NCBI GenBank assembly: GCA_028710655.1
Contig: JAQTTS010000004.1
Coordinates: 1 to 23,119, forward strand
DNA length: 23,119 nucleotides
Source: Dehalococcoidales bacterium
GTDB lineage: Bacteria > Chloroflexota > Dehalococcoidia > Dehalococcoidales > UBA5760
Reading direction: 5' to 3'
Both the position numbers and the translations under genes were made by a program. This document shows positions 14,955-22,899 of this stretch, one piece after another (the stretch's first letter is position 1; every line of letters starts with the position of its first letter). Under the pieces are notes generated by a model that did not search any database, was not told the DNA's origin, and saw nothing but the letters and a program-made list of their open reading frames with translations.

Positions 14955-17000
14955 ATGCGTATCGAAAGCAGTAAACAGATTGAACACCTTGGGGCGGTGA
15001 GAATTCACGACGTGCGCCGGTTTCTGGAGCTTGATTCCGGCGCCAGAGTGCCTGCTTTGCTCAAGGAAGGGAACTATGCTCAGAAGATCGAACGGGATAC
15101 TATTGCCGGTATTCAGCAGCAGATGGCTATCGTTCTGCCCATCAAAAATGAGGACGTGAAAATCTTTGAGGGTGTGCTGAGCGGAGTTCCTCATGATTGC
15201 CTGATGATAGTGGTATCCAACAGCGAGCGGGGGGAAATCGATAATTTTAAAAACGAGCAGGATGTTCTTAGCCGGTTCTGCGATGCCACCAAGCGAAGCG
15301 CCCTTATGGTTCATCAAAAAGACCCCTACCTAGCCGGAGCATTGGCAAGTTGCGGGTATACCGATATTCTCGACGAAAAAGGAATGGTCAGAAACGGGAA
15401 GAGCGAGGGAATGATTCTCGGTATCCTGCTCGCTCAATTGCAGGGTAAGGAATATGTCGGGTTCATCGATACCGACAACTACATTCCGGGCGCGGTATTG
15501 GAGTATGCCCAGCATTATGCGACAGGCTTCAGCCTAGCGGAGTCTCCTTATGCCATGGTCAGGATCCTATGGCGCTACAAGCCCAAGACCGCCGGTGAGC
15601 TTTATTTCAAGAAGTGGGGACGTGTGTCTGAGATAACGAATAAGTATATCAATCATTTCATATCTACCAAGGGTAAATTTGAGACCGGTATCATCAAAAC
15701 GGCTAATGCCGGGGAACATGCTATGAGCCTGCGTCTGGCAATGAAGTTATCCTATGCCACGGGCTACGGTGTCGAAACTCAGGAGCTGATGTCAATATTA
15801 GAGCAGTTTGGTGGTTTGTTGCCCATTACCGATGCAACCGTCGCCGAGCGAGGGGTTGACATAATGCAAACGGAAACAATTAACCCTCATCTCCATGCGG
15901 AGAGAGGCGAAGACCATCTGGTCCAGGATATGGCAGTGCCGAGCCTCTCTGTGATTTACCACAACCAGTTGTGTGAGGATTCGACTAAAAAATTGATACT
16001 CAAGCAGCTGGTTGATCTGGACTGTATCGCTCCCGATGGGGAAGTCCCTAAAATACGTATGATAGCACCTCCGGAAAGTGTCGATATCCAGAAGTTCGCC
16101 GGTGCTCTCGAGGGTCACTACAACGATTATTCGGTACCACGAGGGTGGTCGGTATGGGCCAAGCTTCCGCTGTTAGGTCGTAAGAAAGAAGAAGCCATGA
16201 AGGTGGTCTTTACCGATCTCGATGGTACGCTGCTTCATCCGGTCAGCTATTCATATGCGGCGGCCCTGGACTCCCTGCGTATATTGCAGGAAGAAAAAAC
16301 TCCGGTCATCTTTTGCTCAGCTAAAACGATGGGTGAACAGCAGGTTTACCGGAAAGAATTGAATATCGGTGATCCCTTCATTATCGAAAACGGGGCGGCT
16401 ATTTTTATTCCCAAGGATTATTTCCGTTTCCCCTTCTCCTTTAGCAGGACCATCGATGATTACTTTGTCATTGAGCTGGGTATCTTATACGAAGAAGTGA
16501 GGGGAAAGCTGAAATCATTAATCGGTAAATGTGAAGCTAAAATTACCTGCTTCGGGGATCTCAGCAATGAAGAGGTGTCCAAAGTGACCGGGCTGAACTT
16601 ATTGATGGCTGAACTGGCCCGGAAAAGGGAATATAGTGAAACCCTGATAGTAGAGGGGAACAGAAAGCAGATAAAAGCGGCGTTGGATGCTATCACAGAA
16701 AGCGGGTTAAGCTATACCTTCGGGGGTAAGTTCTACGAAGTATATCAGGGTGGTGATAAGGGTAAAGCAGTCAAGATCCTGATTGAGCTTTTCAAACTGA
16801 ATTTCGGGAGTGTTACCGCAATTGGCATTGGTGATAGCCCTAATGATACAGGTATGCTGAACGAAGTAGACCTGCCGGTACTGGTGCAGACGGAAGGCAA
16901 TCGTTGGAATAGGCTGAAGGTTAAAAATCTGAAACGCGCCAAAGGGATTGGCCCCGAGGGATGGTCTCAGGCGATTGCCGAGCTATTCGGTCCGAAATAG
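14955..17000 (+). CDS. mgsD: bifunctional mannosyl-3-phosphoglycerate synthase/phosphatase (mannosylglycerate synthesis)
   Basis: A 681-residue two-domain enzyme that makes the compatible solute 2-O-alpha-mannosylglycerate from GDP-mannose and 3-phosphoglycerate. Residues 1-about 400 are the GT55 synthase: VLPIKNED at 60-67, VVSNSERGE, and the metal-binding FIDTDNY at 170-176. Residues 415-681 are the HAD-family phosphatase: FTDLDGT with D421 (nucleophile) and D423, SAKT as motif II, and GIGDSPND at 624-631 as the acidic motif. Separate enzymes are usual in archaea and Thermus; the fused form was described in Dehalococcoides. The ATG at 14955 follows GGGGAAAG. An in-frame ATG at 16197 begins the phosphatase domain exactly but has no strong ribosome site. 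The gene faces the GH38 mannosidase gene tail to tail across 50 bases. Confidence 0.93.
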   Translation: MRIESSKQIEHLGAVRIHDVRRFLELDSGARVPALLKEGNYAQKIERDTIAGIQQQMAIVLPIKNEDVKIFEGVLSGVPHDCLMIVVSNSERGEIDNFKNEQDVLSRFCDATKRSALMVHQKDPYLAGALASCGYTDILDEKGMVRNGKSEGMILGILLAQLQGKEYVGFIDTDNYIPGAVLEYAQHYATGFSLAESPYAMVRILWRYKPKTAGELYFKKWGRVSEITNKYINHFISTKGKFETGIIKTANAGEHAMSLRLAMKLSYATGYGVETQELMSILEQFGGLLPITDATVAERGVDIMQTETINPHLHAERGEDHLVQDMAVPSLSVIYHNQLCEDSTKKLILKQLVDLDCIAPDGEVPKIRMIAPPESVDIQKFAGALEGHYNDYSVPRGWSVWAKLPLLGRKKEEAMKVVFTDLDGTLLHPVSYSYAAALDSLRILQEEKTPVIFCSAKTMGEQQVYRKELNIGDPFIIENGAAIFIPKDYFRFPFSFSRTIDDYFVIELGILYEEVRGKLKSLIGKCEAKITCFGDLSNEEVSKVTGLNLLMAELARKREYSETLIVEGNRKQIKAALDAITESGLSYTFGGKFYEVYQGGDKGKAVKILIELFKLNFGSVTAIGIGDSPNDTGMLNEVDLPVLVQTEGNRWNRLKVKNLKRAKGIGPEGWSQAIAELFGPK

Positions 17001-17050
17001 CGACTGCTGAAGTAAACATTATCTGGCTATCCGATGTTGTCAATCAACGG

Positions 17051-19591
17051 TTAGAACTTGATCTTCAAGCTCACGATTTCGAATGGTTTTACCTGCAATA
17101 CAATCCTGCGGCCGCGGTATTTGATGTCTCCCTCTTCTGCTTCCAGAAGATTGACCGTTTTCACCGCACTGGGTTCTTTATATAGAGTGATTGCCCCGGT
17201 TGTCTTCTTCCCCTTTGTTTCGAAGAGTCTTAAGATTATCTCATCGCTGTCCTCTGCCTTCTTGAATACCACTAGGATGAGGCTTTCCGGCTTTACCTCA
17301 ACGAAAGAGACCCGGTAGGGCAGGCTGCCTTTTCTTCTTTTTTCCGTAGGAAGCTGAAAGCCGGACAAACCATAGTTGAACTCGTACGCCAGCTTAAAGG
17401 ATTCGGCGTCTTTCCATCCTTTCTGGTGGGGGAAGAGGGAGTATTCAAAGGTATAGTGCTTGAATTCCTGGGCGTCGGGGGTGGGGATAGCAGGGCCGAT
17501 GATGCCATCGGAAGCCAGCATCAGTATGCTCCGCAGCAGGGTTAGATAGATGTTGCCGTCTCTTATTTCGTGTGAAGGCAGCCCCTTATTGATCAGGGTT
17601 ATTCCCCGGTCTTTGTCCGAATAGTCTACCCAGTGCAGTGCCGGATAGACTCCTGAAGGTTGTTCCACCCATTTGTCCCTGGTCTTTTTGTGGTACTGAT
17701 CGACGGGGCGCGTTATCACCCCGAATTGAGTTTCCGATTGATATCTGGGCGACTTAATGTTGGTCGCAAACCGCATCCTCATTCGTACCTGTGGATGCCG
17801 GTTATCGATGTCGGTCATGAAGTCAATACGCGGTAAGTCGTTATAAATGATGATCCTCTTATGGAGCGAGAGGTATTTGTGGCGCCAGATGAGGGGCCTC
17901 AGTTTCTTTATCAGCCGGTAGGGCCACCTCAACGAGAAGAATTCACTCTCAACATCGATTACTCTCCTTAGCGGGGTCTTGATAATCTTGAAGCTCTTGT
18001 TGCGAAATTGGCCGAAGGTTACCCCCTCTTCTCCGCCCTCGGTGCCTAACGGCTCGCCCAGATTTTCACGGTGATAATACAGGTCCCCAATCTCCTCTTC
18101 CATCACCAGTTCGTTACCGCTTACCAATCGTTTGCCGTCCTGAAAAACATCGATCAGACCGTTGGCAGGACTCACTGTGACCTTGAAGAACTGGTTTTCG
18201 ATGGTATTACCGGAAATCCTTATCCTGGGAGCCGCTCCGTCGCGTGGATTTCTCCGAATTATCTTATAGGTGCGGTATCCCAGAGCCGGTACCGTGGTCA
18301 CGAAGCCCAGCTTAACCGTTTGATAGGAATCGTCGGCGTAGCGGGAGAAATCCAGGATCTCAACCTCTGTTTCTTCTCTACCGCTACGAAGTCCTCCGAT
18401 TCTTTTTATTTTACCCCTGTCGAAGCCCATCTCCACTTCAACCCAGTTTTTTACCTCCCAGGACAGCGGATTGAAAACGATGATATCTTCCTGCACCTGC
18501 AGGTTCTGGGAAATAATGGAGCAAAAGTTCTGCAGGAATTGCTGGAGGTGGTTCTGCAGATAGCTGAAATTGTCCCTGGCCTCCTCATAGCCTTCGTCCA
18601 TGCCGGTTCCAGGAGCGACATCATGAAAAGCTCCCCAGAGCACCTTCTGCCAGCTATTCCTGAATTCATAGTTGGGATACGGAATTCCTAACAGCCAGGC
18701 AATCGATGCCCACCTCTCGCACGTCAGCAGCAGGTTTTCGTATTTTCTAAGATCCTGCTTGATCCAGATCCGGCTGGAAGTAGTATTGGGGAAGACCTGG
18801 GAATATCTCCCCGAGTAGAGTTCGCCGTGGCAGGTTTTTAACTTATCGGCGGACTTCGCGACCTGAGTGAAGAAGCTGGAAACGTTGGCGATTTTCATTT
18901 GCGAGTCCTGGTGATTCTTGTTCCATCTGTTTACCGCTCTGAATATCTTGGTCTGGGGCGGTATGGAGCCGCTGCCGGAAGGCATCAGGATGTGGCGTGT
19001 GGCAGCCGCCTCTTTAAGCAGCTTGAAGTTTTCCTCTAGTCTGTCGAAATCCAGTCCGGCCCGGTAGCCAAGAGGCATCCAGTGGGACAGTATCCTGGTG
19101 CCGTCCAGCCCCTGCCACCAGAATTCAGAGGGTTTATCTCTACTTGCTCCCCGGCGAAAAGCGAAATACTTATACCCCGATTTTCGGTAGATCTGGGGCA
19201 TCTGGGCATTATAACCGAAGCTGTCGGCACCCCACATGACAGGAACGTCGGCGCCGAATTTCTCTTTGACATACCTTTTGCCCAGCATTATCTCCCTGAC
19301 CAGGGTTTCCCCGTTGGGTATCATTGTGTCCGCCATGAGATATTCGCCACCGGCAATTTCAATCTTGCCGGACTTGATGCATTTAGCCAGCCTGTTGAAG
19401 AGGTAGGGATTTCTCCGCTCGATCTCTTCGAGAAGGGCGGTCTGCTCGATGAGAAATTTGTAGTCCCTGCTTTCGACCAGGTCCAGGGACTGTTTGATAA
19501 TGAGATCGATGTTGATGTAAAAATAATCTTCTTTGGTCAGGGCCCAGACAGCATCGTAATGCGAATGAGGTACCAAGTATATTTTATCCAT
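17051..19591 (-). CDS. glycoside hydrolase family 38 alpha-mannosidase
   Basis: 846 residues from ATG 19591, which is preceded by AAAGGGTGAT; the open frame reaches 19684 but the extra 31 residues look unlike the family. GH38 enzymes are zinc-dependent retaining alpha-mannosidases. Expected residues are visible: HSHYD at 9-13 (zinc ligands H11, D13), WGADSFGYN at 120-128 with nucleophile D123 (also a zinc ligand), and FHDVAPGTG with H323. The C-terminal half is the usual beta-sandwich region of the family. There is no signal peptide, so it should act in the cytoplasm. Escherichia coli MngB, a GH38 enzyme of similar size, cleaves mannosyl-6-phosphoglycerate. Adjacency to mgsD suggests, but does not show, a mannosylglycerate-related substrate; glycan-derived mannosides are the alternative. 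Confidence 0.9.
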   Translation of the reverse strand: MDKIYLVPHSHYDAVWALTKEDYFYINIDLIIKQSLDLVESRDYKFLIEQTALLEEIERRNPYLFNRLAKCIKSGKIEIAGGEYLMADTMIPNGETLVREIMLGKRYVKEKFGADVPVMWGADSFGYNAQMPQIYRKSGYKYFAFRRGASRDKPSEFWWQGLDGTRILSHWMPLGYRAGLDFDRLEENFKLLKEAAATRHILMPSGSGSIPPQTKIFRAVNRWNKNHQDSQMKIANVSSFFTQVAKSADKLKTCHGELYSGRYSQVFPNTTSSRIWIKQDLRKYENLLLTCERWASIAWLLGIPYPNYEFRNSWQKVLWGAFHDVAPGTGMDEGYEEARDNFSYLQNHLQQFLQNFCSIISQNLQVQEDIIVFNPLSWEVKNWVEVEMGFDRGKIKRIGGLRSGREETEVEILDFSRYADDSYQTVKLGFVTTVPALGYRTYKIIRRNPRDGAAPRIRISGNTIENQFFKVTVSPANGLIDVFQDGKRLVSGNELVMEEEIGDLYYHRENLGEPLGTEGGEEGVTFGQFRNKSFKIIKTPLRRVIDVESEFFSLRWPYRLIKKLRPLIWRHKYLSLHKRIIIYNDLPRIDFMTDIDNRHPQVRMRMRFATNIKSPRYQSETQFGVITRPVDQYHKKTRDKWVEQPSGVYPALHWVDYSDKDRGITLINKGLPSHEIRDGNIYLTLLRSILMLASDGIIGPAIPTPDAQEFKHYTFEYSLFPHQKGWKDAESFKLAYEFNYGLSGFQLPTEKRRKGSLPYRVSFVEVKPESLILVVFKKAEDSDEIILRLFETKGKKTTGAITLYKEPSAVKTVNLLEAEEGDIKYRGRRIVLQVKPFEIVSLKIKF

Positions 19592-19688
19592 ATCACCCTT
19601 TGCCTGCTGATTACAGTATCTGTTGTTTGGGCGTATTATACAACATAATCTGGCAACCAAGAAGCCACAGATCAGATAATCCATATAG

Positions 19689-19708
19689 CTACGTTGACAG
19701 AAACGTAG
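19689..19708. promoter_or_regulatory. 7-bp dyad overlapping the tup -35, candidate operator
   Basis: CTACGTT (19689-19695) and AACGTAG (19702-19708) are exact inverted repeats with a 6-base spacer. The left arm and spacer contain the TTGACA -35 of the tup promoter, so a bound dimeric regulator would block RNA polymerase. It lies about 100 bases upstream of the divergent GH38 gene as well. It does not resemble the ModE site I know. Confidence 0.42.
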
Positions 19709-19723
19709 TATTTATAGTATTTT
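19694..19723 (+). promoter_or_regulatory. predicted promoter of the tup leader
   Basis: TTGACA (19694-19699) is a perfect -35. TATTTT (19718-19723) is the best -10, 18 bases away and 4 of 6. Transcription would begin around 19730, just before the first strand of the riboswitch-like helix at 19735, a position that fits well. Confidence 0.5.
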
Positions 19724-19734
19724 GTTCAGTAGAA

Positions 19735-19839
19735 CTTGGTCTCCGAGCTGCGTCATGCCTAAAGGTCATCCTATGGCAGGCAGCCGAGAGGGTATCACTA
19801 GAAATGGTGATGCCTCCCGTGTTCGGAAAGGAGAGTGAG
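19735..19839 (+). promoter_or_regulatory. Moco/Tuco-type riboswitch aptamer upstream of the tungstate transporter
   Basis: The leader can fold into a multi-stem RNA closed by 19735-19744 pairing with 19830-19839 (9 of 10 positions, counting G-U pairs, with one G-G mismatch). Inside are GCTGC/GCAGC (19747-19751 with 19780-19784), TGCC/GGCA (19756-19759 with 19775-19778), CCGA/TCGG (19784-19787 with 19823-19826, sharing C19784 as an alternative pairing), and an 8-bp hairpin GGTATCAC/GTGATGCC (19791-19798 with 19807-19814). Primary-sequence blocks such as GATGCCTCCCGTG and CGGAAAGGAG recall the Moco RNA motif, which responds to molybdenum or tungsten cofactor. It precedes a tungstate transporter and is followed by an intrinsic terminator, as expected for a transcription-terminating switch. 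The class name is from memory of the consensus. Confidence 0.78.
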
Positions 19840-19862
19840 GCGATGGATAAGTTTTGCCATGG

Positions 19863-19892
19863 AGCACCTTGATGAGAGGTGCTTATTATTTT
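19863..19892 (+). terminator. intrinsic terminator of the tup leader
   Basis: AGCACCT (19863-19869) pairs with AGGTGCT (19877-19883) around a 7-base loop, followed directly by TATTATTTT. It lies 23 bases after the aptamer's closing helix and 36 bases before the tupA start, the position expected for the expression platform of a termination-type riboswitch. Confidence 0.72.
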
Positions 19893-19928
19893 CCCTGAAT
19901 TTTTTATGATTAGAGGTATAGAAGAATA

Positions 19929-20819
19929 ATGAAGAAAATAGGTCTTTTAGGAATAGTCATAGTAGTTGTAGCAGGTCTGTTAGTGGCTGCTACCGGTTGT
20001 ACTACTACCGGTAATAAGACTCAGGGGACGGATCCACTGCCGCCCAAGGAGCGAGTTCAAGTCGCTACCACGACCAGTCTGTATGATACCGGACTGTGGG
20101 GTTATCTGGAGCCGATGTTCGAGGAACAGTATGATGTCGAGCTGGATATATTGTATGCCGGTACCGGTATTGCCCTTGAGTACGGCCGGCGTGGTGATGT
20201 TGACGCTATAACCGTACACTCCAAGGCCCAGGAACTGGAATACGTTGCCGAGGGCTATGGTATTGAAAGAGTTCCCTTCGCTTACAACTACTTTCTTATC
20301 GTCGGGCCGGAAGCTGACCCGGCTGGCATCAAAGGGATGACTCCCGAAGGCGCCTTGAAGAAGCTCTTCGATTCCGCCTCGGCATCATTCATCAGCCGTG
20401 GCGATGGTTCAGGGACACATACTATGGAGCAAATACTCTGGGCAGCCGCCGGTTACGAATACGAAGAGGTGCAGAATGCCGGTGAATGGTATGTGGAAGC
20501 CGGGCGAGGCATGGGGCCGACCCTGCTAATGGCTGGTGAAATGCAGGGCTATACCCTGACCGACATGGGGACATTCGTTAGTTATCAAGGTCAGACGGGG
20601 CTGGTGCCGATCGTTGATGAAGGTGCTATTTTACTAAACGTTTACTCGGTTATTGCCGGTAACCCGGAGATGAACTCGGCAGTTAATGGTGAAATGGCGA
20701 ATAACATGGTGGAATTTCTTACTTCAGATGAGATACAGGAGCTGATCGGTAAATATGGAGTGGAGGAATACGGTCTGGTTCTCTTTAACCCCTGTGCCGG
20801 TGCCGAACCCCAGTCATAG
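19929..20819 (+). CDS. tupA: tungstate ABC transporter substrate-binding lipoprotein
   Basis: This 296-residue exported protein captures tungstate for the TupBC permease. The N-terminus is a lipoprotein signal with lipobox VAATGC and C24. The TupA hallmarks are present: ATTTS at 46-50, which supplies oxyanion-binding hydroxyls, a GTGIALEYGRRGDVDAITVHS segment in which G-D-D-V residues match the family, SRGDGSGTHTMEQ near 157-169, and YTLTDMGTFVSY. These separate it from phosphate (PstS) and molybdate (ModA) binders; WtpA is also different. The ATG at 19929 has only a loose purine-rich GAGG upstream. It is the first gene of tupABC, behind the riboswitch and terminator. Function is well supported; relative affinity for tungstate versus molybdate is not visible. 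Confidence 0.93.
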   Translation: MKKIGLLGIVIVVVAGLLVAATGCTTTGNKTQGTDPLPPKERVQVATTTSLYDTGLWGYLEPMFEEQYDVELDILYAGTGIALEYGRRGDVDAITVHSKAQELEYVAEGYGIERVPFAYNYFLIVGPEADPAGIKGMTPEGALKKLFDSASASFISRGDGSGTHTMEQILWAAAGYEYEEVQNAGEWYVEAGRGMGPTLLMAGEMQGYTLTDMGTFVSYQGQTGLVPIVDEGAILLNVYSVIAGNPEMNSAVNGEMANNMVEFLTSDEIQELIGKYGVEEYGLVLFNPCAGAEPQS

Positions 20820-20846
20820 TAATAATCGGAGTGTGGGGTTATATAG

Positions 20847-21533
20847 GTGGAAGAGCTGTGGAGTGGATTTGTTAGGGCGATAGGGCTTATCGCATCGTGT
20901 GATGCGGAAGTAATTGAGGTAACGAGGAGGACGCTGATGATATCAGTGTCCTCCTGTTCTATTGTCTCGGCGATTTCAATACCGCTGGGTAGTCTCATCC
21001 ACTTTAACCAGTTTCGCGGTAAGCGCGCATTGATTAGCGTAATACAGACTCTATACAGTGTCCCCACGGTAGTAGTTGGGCTCATGGTATTCTTGGTATT
21101 TTCCCGTGCCGGACCACTGGGTGATCTCAAGCTATTATTTACTCCTGCCGTGATGATAATCGGACAGGTGATACTGATCACTCCTTTGATGTTAGGTCTG
21201 ATCGTCTCAGCACTTAGCGGGATGGATAAGGCAGTGGCAGAGACGGCCATTTCCCTGGGGGCGACCCGGTTTCAGATGGTAATGCTGATCTTGAAAGAAG
21301 CTAAATTTGCTGTTATGGCGGCAATCATCATGGGCTTCGGACGCGCCTTCTCCGAGGTCGGCCTGGCTTTGATGGTCGGCGGCAATATTCGAGGTTTCAC
21401 CAGGACCCTGACAACGACAATCTCCCTGGAAACATCTAAGGGTGATCTGGAGCTGTCCATTGCTTTAGGGATAATCCTGCTCCTGATTGCTCTCGCCATT
21501 AACGTAACTCTCAACCGGCTCCAGCAGAGGTGA
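20847..21533 (+). CDS. tupB: tungstate ABC transporter permease
   Basis: A 228-residue membrane protein of the binding-protein-dependent permease family with about five to six hydrophobic segments. The cytoplasmic EAA-type loop that contacts the ATPase is visible as AETAISLGATRFQMVMLILK around residues 131-150. The start is GTG at 20847, preceded by GGGG about 8 bases upstream. It follows tupA by 27 bases and is followed by tupC after 4 bases, so translation of tupB and tupC is probably coupled. The family resemblance and the tupA neighbour together give the substrate assignment. Confidence 0.92.
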   Translation: MEELWSGFVRAIGLIASCDAEVIEVTRRTLMISVSSCSIVSAISIPLGSLIHFNQFRGKRALISVIQTLYSVPTVVVGLMVFLVFSRAGPLGDLKLLFTPAVMIIGQVILITPLMLGLIVSALSGMDKAVAETAISLGATRFQMVMLILKEAKFAVMAAIIMGFGRAFSEVGLALMVGGNIRGFTRTLTTTISLETSKGDLELSIALGIILLLIALAINVTLNRLQQR

Positions 21534-21537
21534 TTGA

Positions 21538-22617
21538 TTGAGCATACTGGAGACAGAAAATCTGGATCAGAGATTCGGCGAGCATGTTGTTTTGAGCGAT
21601 GTCAATCTCAAGATAGAATCGAGCGAGGTTTTTGTTTTGATCGGGCCAACCGGTGCTGGCAAGACCACTTTACTGCGGCTGCTCGACCTTTTGGACCGGC
21701 CCGTTTCGGGGCGGGTATACTTCGACGGCACGGATGTCACGGTATCGAAGTCATATCGACAGGCAGCCCGCCGCCGGATGTCATATGTTCAGCAGAAGCC
21801 GCTGGTATTCAACATGAATGTGTACGATAATATTGCCTGCGGATTGAGGTGGCGGCAGGAAAGTGAGGATGCTGTTCGCCGCAAAGTCGATAACATAATG
21901 CGGCTGGTGGGTATGCAGGATTACCGTGACCGCAAGGCCAAGACCCTTTCCGGTGGTGAGACGCAGCGGGTTGCCCTGGCACGAGCCCTGGTTACCGACC
22001 CCGAAGTACTATTTCTGGACGAGCCGACCGCCAATCTGGACCCGATATCGGTGTCTAAAGTTGAAGAAGTGCTTAACAATATAGCAAATGACGACCATAC
22101 TACTTTAATAATGGCCACCCATGATATGTCACAGGGACAACGGCTGGCCGATCGGATTGGTGTTATGGTCAACGGCCGCCTGGTCCAGGTGGGGAAACCA
22201 CGTGAAGTGTTTATTGCCCCGCAGACAAAAGAGGTGGCTGAATTCGTGGGGGTGGAGAACATCCTGCCCGGGATTGTCGTTAGCAGAGATAGTGATCTGG
22301 TCTCCATTGATGTTCATCAGAATATCATCGAGTCGGTCTCGGCACATCAGCCCGGGGAAAAAGTGTTTGTGCTAATCAGACCCGAGGATATTACTCTGAT
22401 CCTGGAGCCGGGACTAAGCAGCGCCCGGAATATCTTTATGGGGAAGATCATAAAGATGATTTCAATGGAACCGTTAATACGAATCGAGATTGATTGCGGT
22501 TTTCCATTGCTTGTCCTGGTAACGAGAAGGTCGTCTGAAGAAATGGGGCTTGCTATCGGTAAATCGGTCTACTGCAGCCTGAAAGCCAGTGCCATTAGAG
22601 TTATCAAACGATGGTAG
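21538..22617 (+). CDS. tupC: tungstate ABC transporter ATP-binding protein with C-terminal TOBE-like domain
   Basis: A 359-residue ABC ATPase that powers tungstate import. Motifs in order: Walker A GPTGAGKT at 36-43, Q-loop QQKP near 85-88, signature LSGGE at 137-141, Walker B VLFLDE at 157-162, and switch His H195 in MATHDMS. Residues about 235-359 form an extra C-terminal region containing VFVLIRPEDITLI and VYCSLKASAIRVI, resembling the TOBE/oxyanion-binding regulatory domain of ModC-type ATPases. That would allow inhibition by internal oxyanion (inference). The start is TTG at 21538, four bases after the tupB stop, with GAGGTGAT just upstream. This is longer than minimal TupC proteins, which end near 240 residues. 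Confidence 0.92.
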   Translation: MSILETENLDQRFGEHVVLSDVNLKIESSEVFVLIGPTGAGKTTLLRLLDLLDRPVSGRVYFDGTDVTVSKSYRQAARRRMSYVQQKPLVFNMNVYDNIACGLRWRQESEDAVRRKVDNIMRLVGMQDYRDRKAKTLSGGETQRVALARALVTDPEVLFLDEPTANLDPISVSKVEEVLNNIANDDHTTLIMATHDMSQGQRLADRIGVMVNGRLVQVGKPREVFIAPQTKEVAEFVGVENILPGIVVSRDSDLVSIDVHQNIIESVSAHQPGEKVFVLIRPEDITLILEPGLSSARNIFMGKIIKMISMEPLIRIEIDCGFPLLVLVTRRSSEEMGLAIGKSVYCSLKASAIRVIKRW

Positions 22618-22827
22618 ATAAAGGGGGAGTGTGCGATCCGAAGCTAAGCCTTCCAGCCTTTGTTCAGTTCTGTGGGTTACTCGAGACATTAAGCAGGGAA
22701 ACATATTTAAAACCTATATCATAATGCCCTTAGTATAGCTGCTCCTCTTACAGCCTCTTTAGTTTACATAAATAATACCATGCATGACTATTCCGAAGTA
22801 AAAACGATATCAAGTATTAATGGTGTA

Positions 22828-22856
22828 TTGACAATAGGCGATAGCGGTGCTATGTT
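22828..22856 (+). promoter_or_regulatory. predicted promoter for the molbindin gene
   Basis: A perfect TTGACA (22828-22833) and TATGTT (22851-22856) are 17 bases apart. Transcription would start near 22863, about 37 bases before the ATG at 22900, giving the molbindin gene a promoter separate from tupABC. The rest of the 22618-22827 interval shows no clear terminator; it is AT-rich. Confidence 0.58.
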
Positions 22857-22899
22857 GTAGCCCTACGCCGGATCGATTAATCCGTCAAGGAGGTGCAAA

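Noticed and set aside
14811..15317. 168-codon minus-strand ORF overlapping the start of mgsD.
   Set aside because: It is antisense to the clearly coding mgsD N-terminus and covers the stress-protein promoter. A shadow frame.
16197..17000. Possible independent translation of the phosphatase domain from the in-frame ATG at 16197.
   Set aside because: The position fits the domain border, but only GAAGAAG-type purines precede it, so an internal start is not supported beyond the known fusion.
18071..18691. 206-codon plus-strand ORF inside the GH38 gene.
   Set aside because: It is antisense to a protein with all GH38 motifs intact and has no ribosome site.
19600..19872. 90-codon plus-strand ORF upstream of tupA.
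   Set aside because: It overlaps the GH38 start, the promoter and the riboswitch, which explain the sequence better; the translation looks random.
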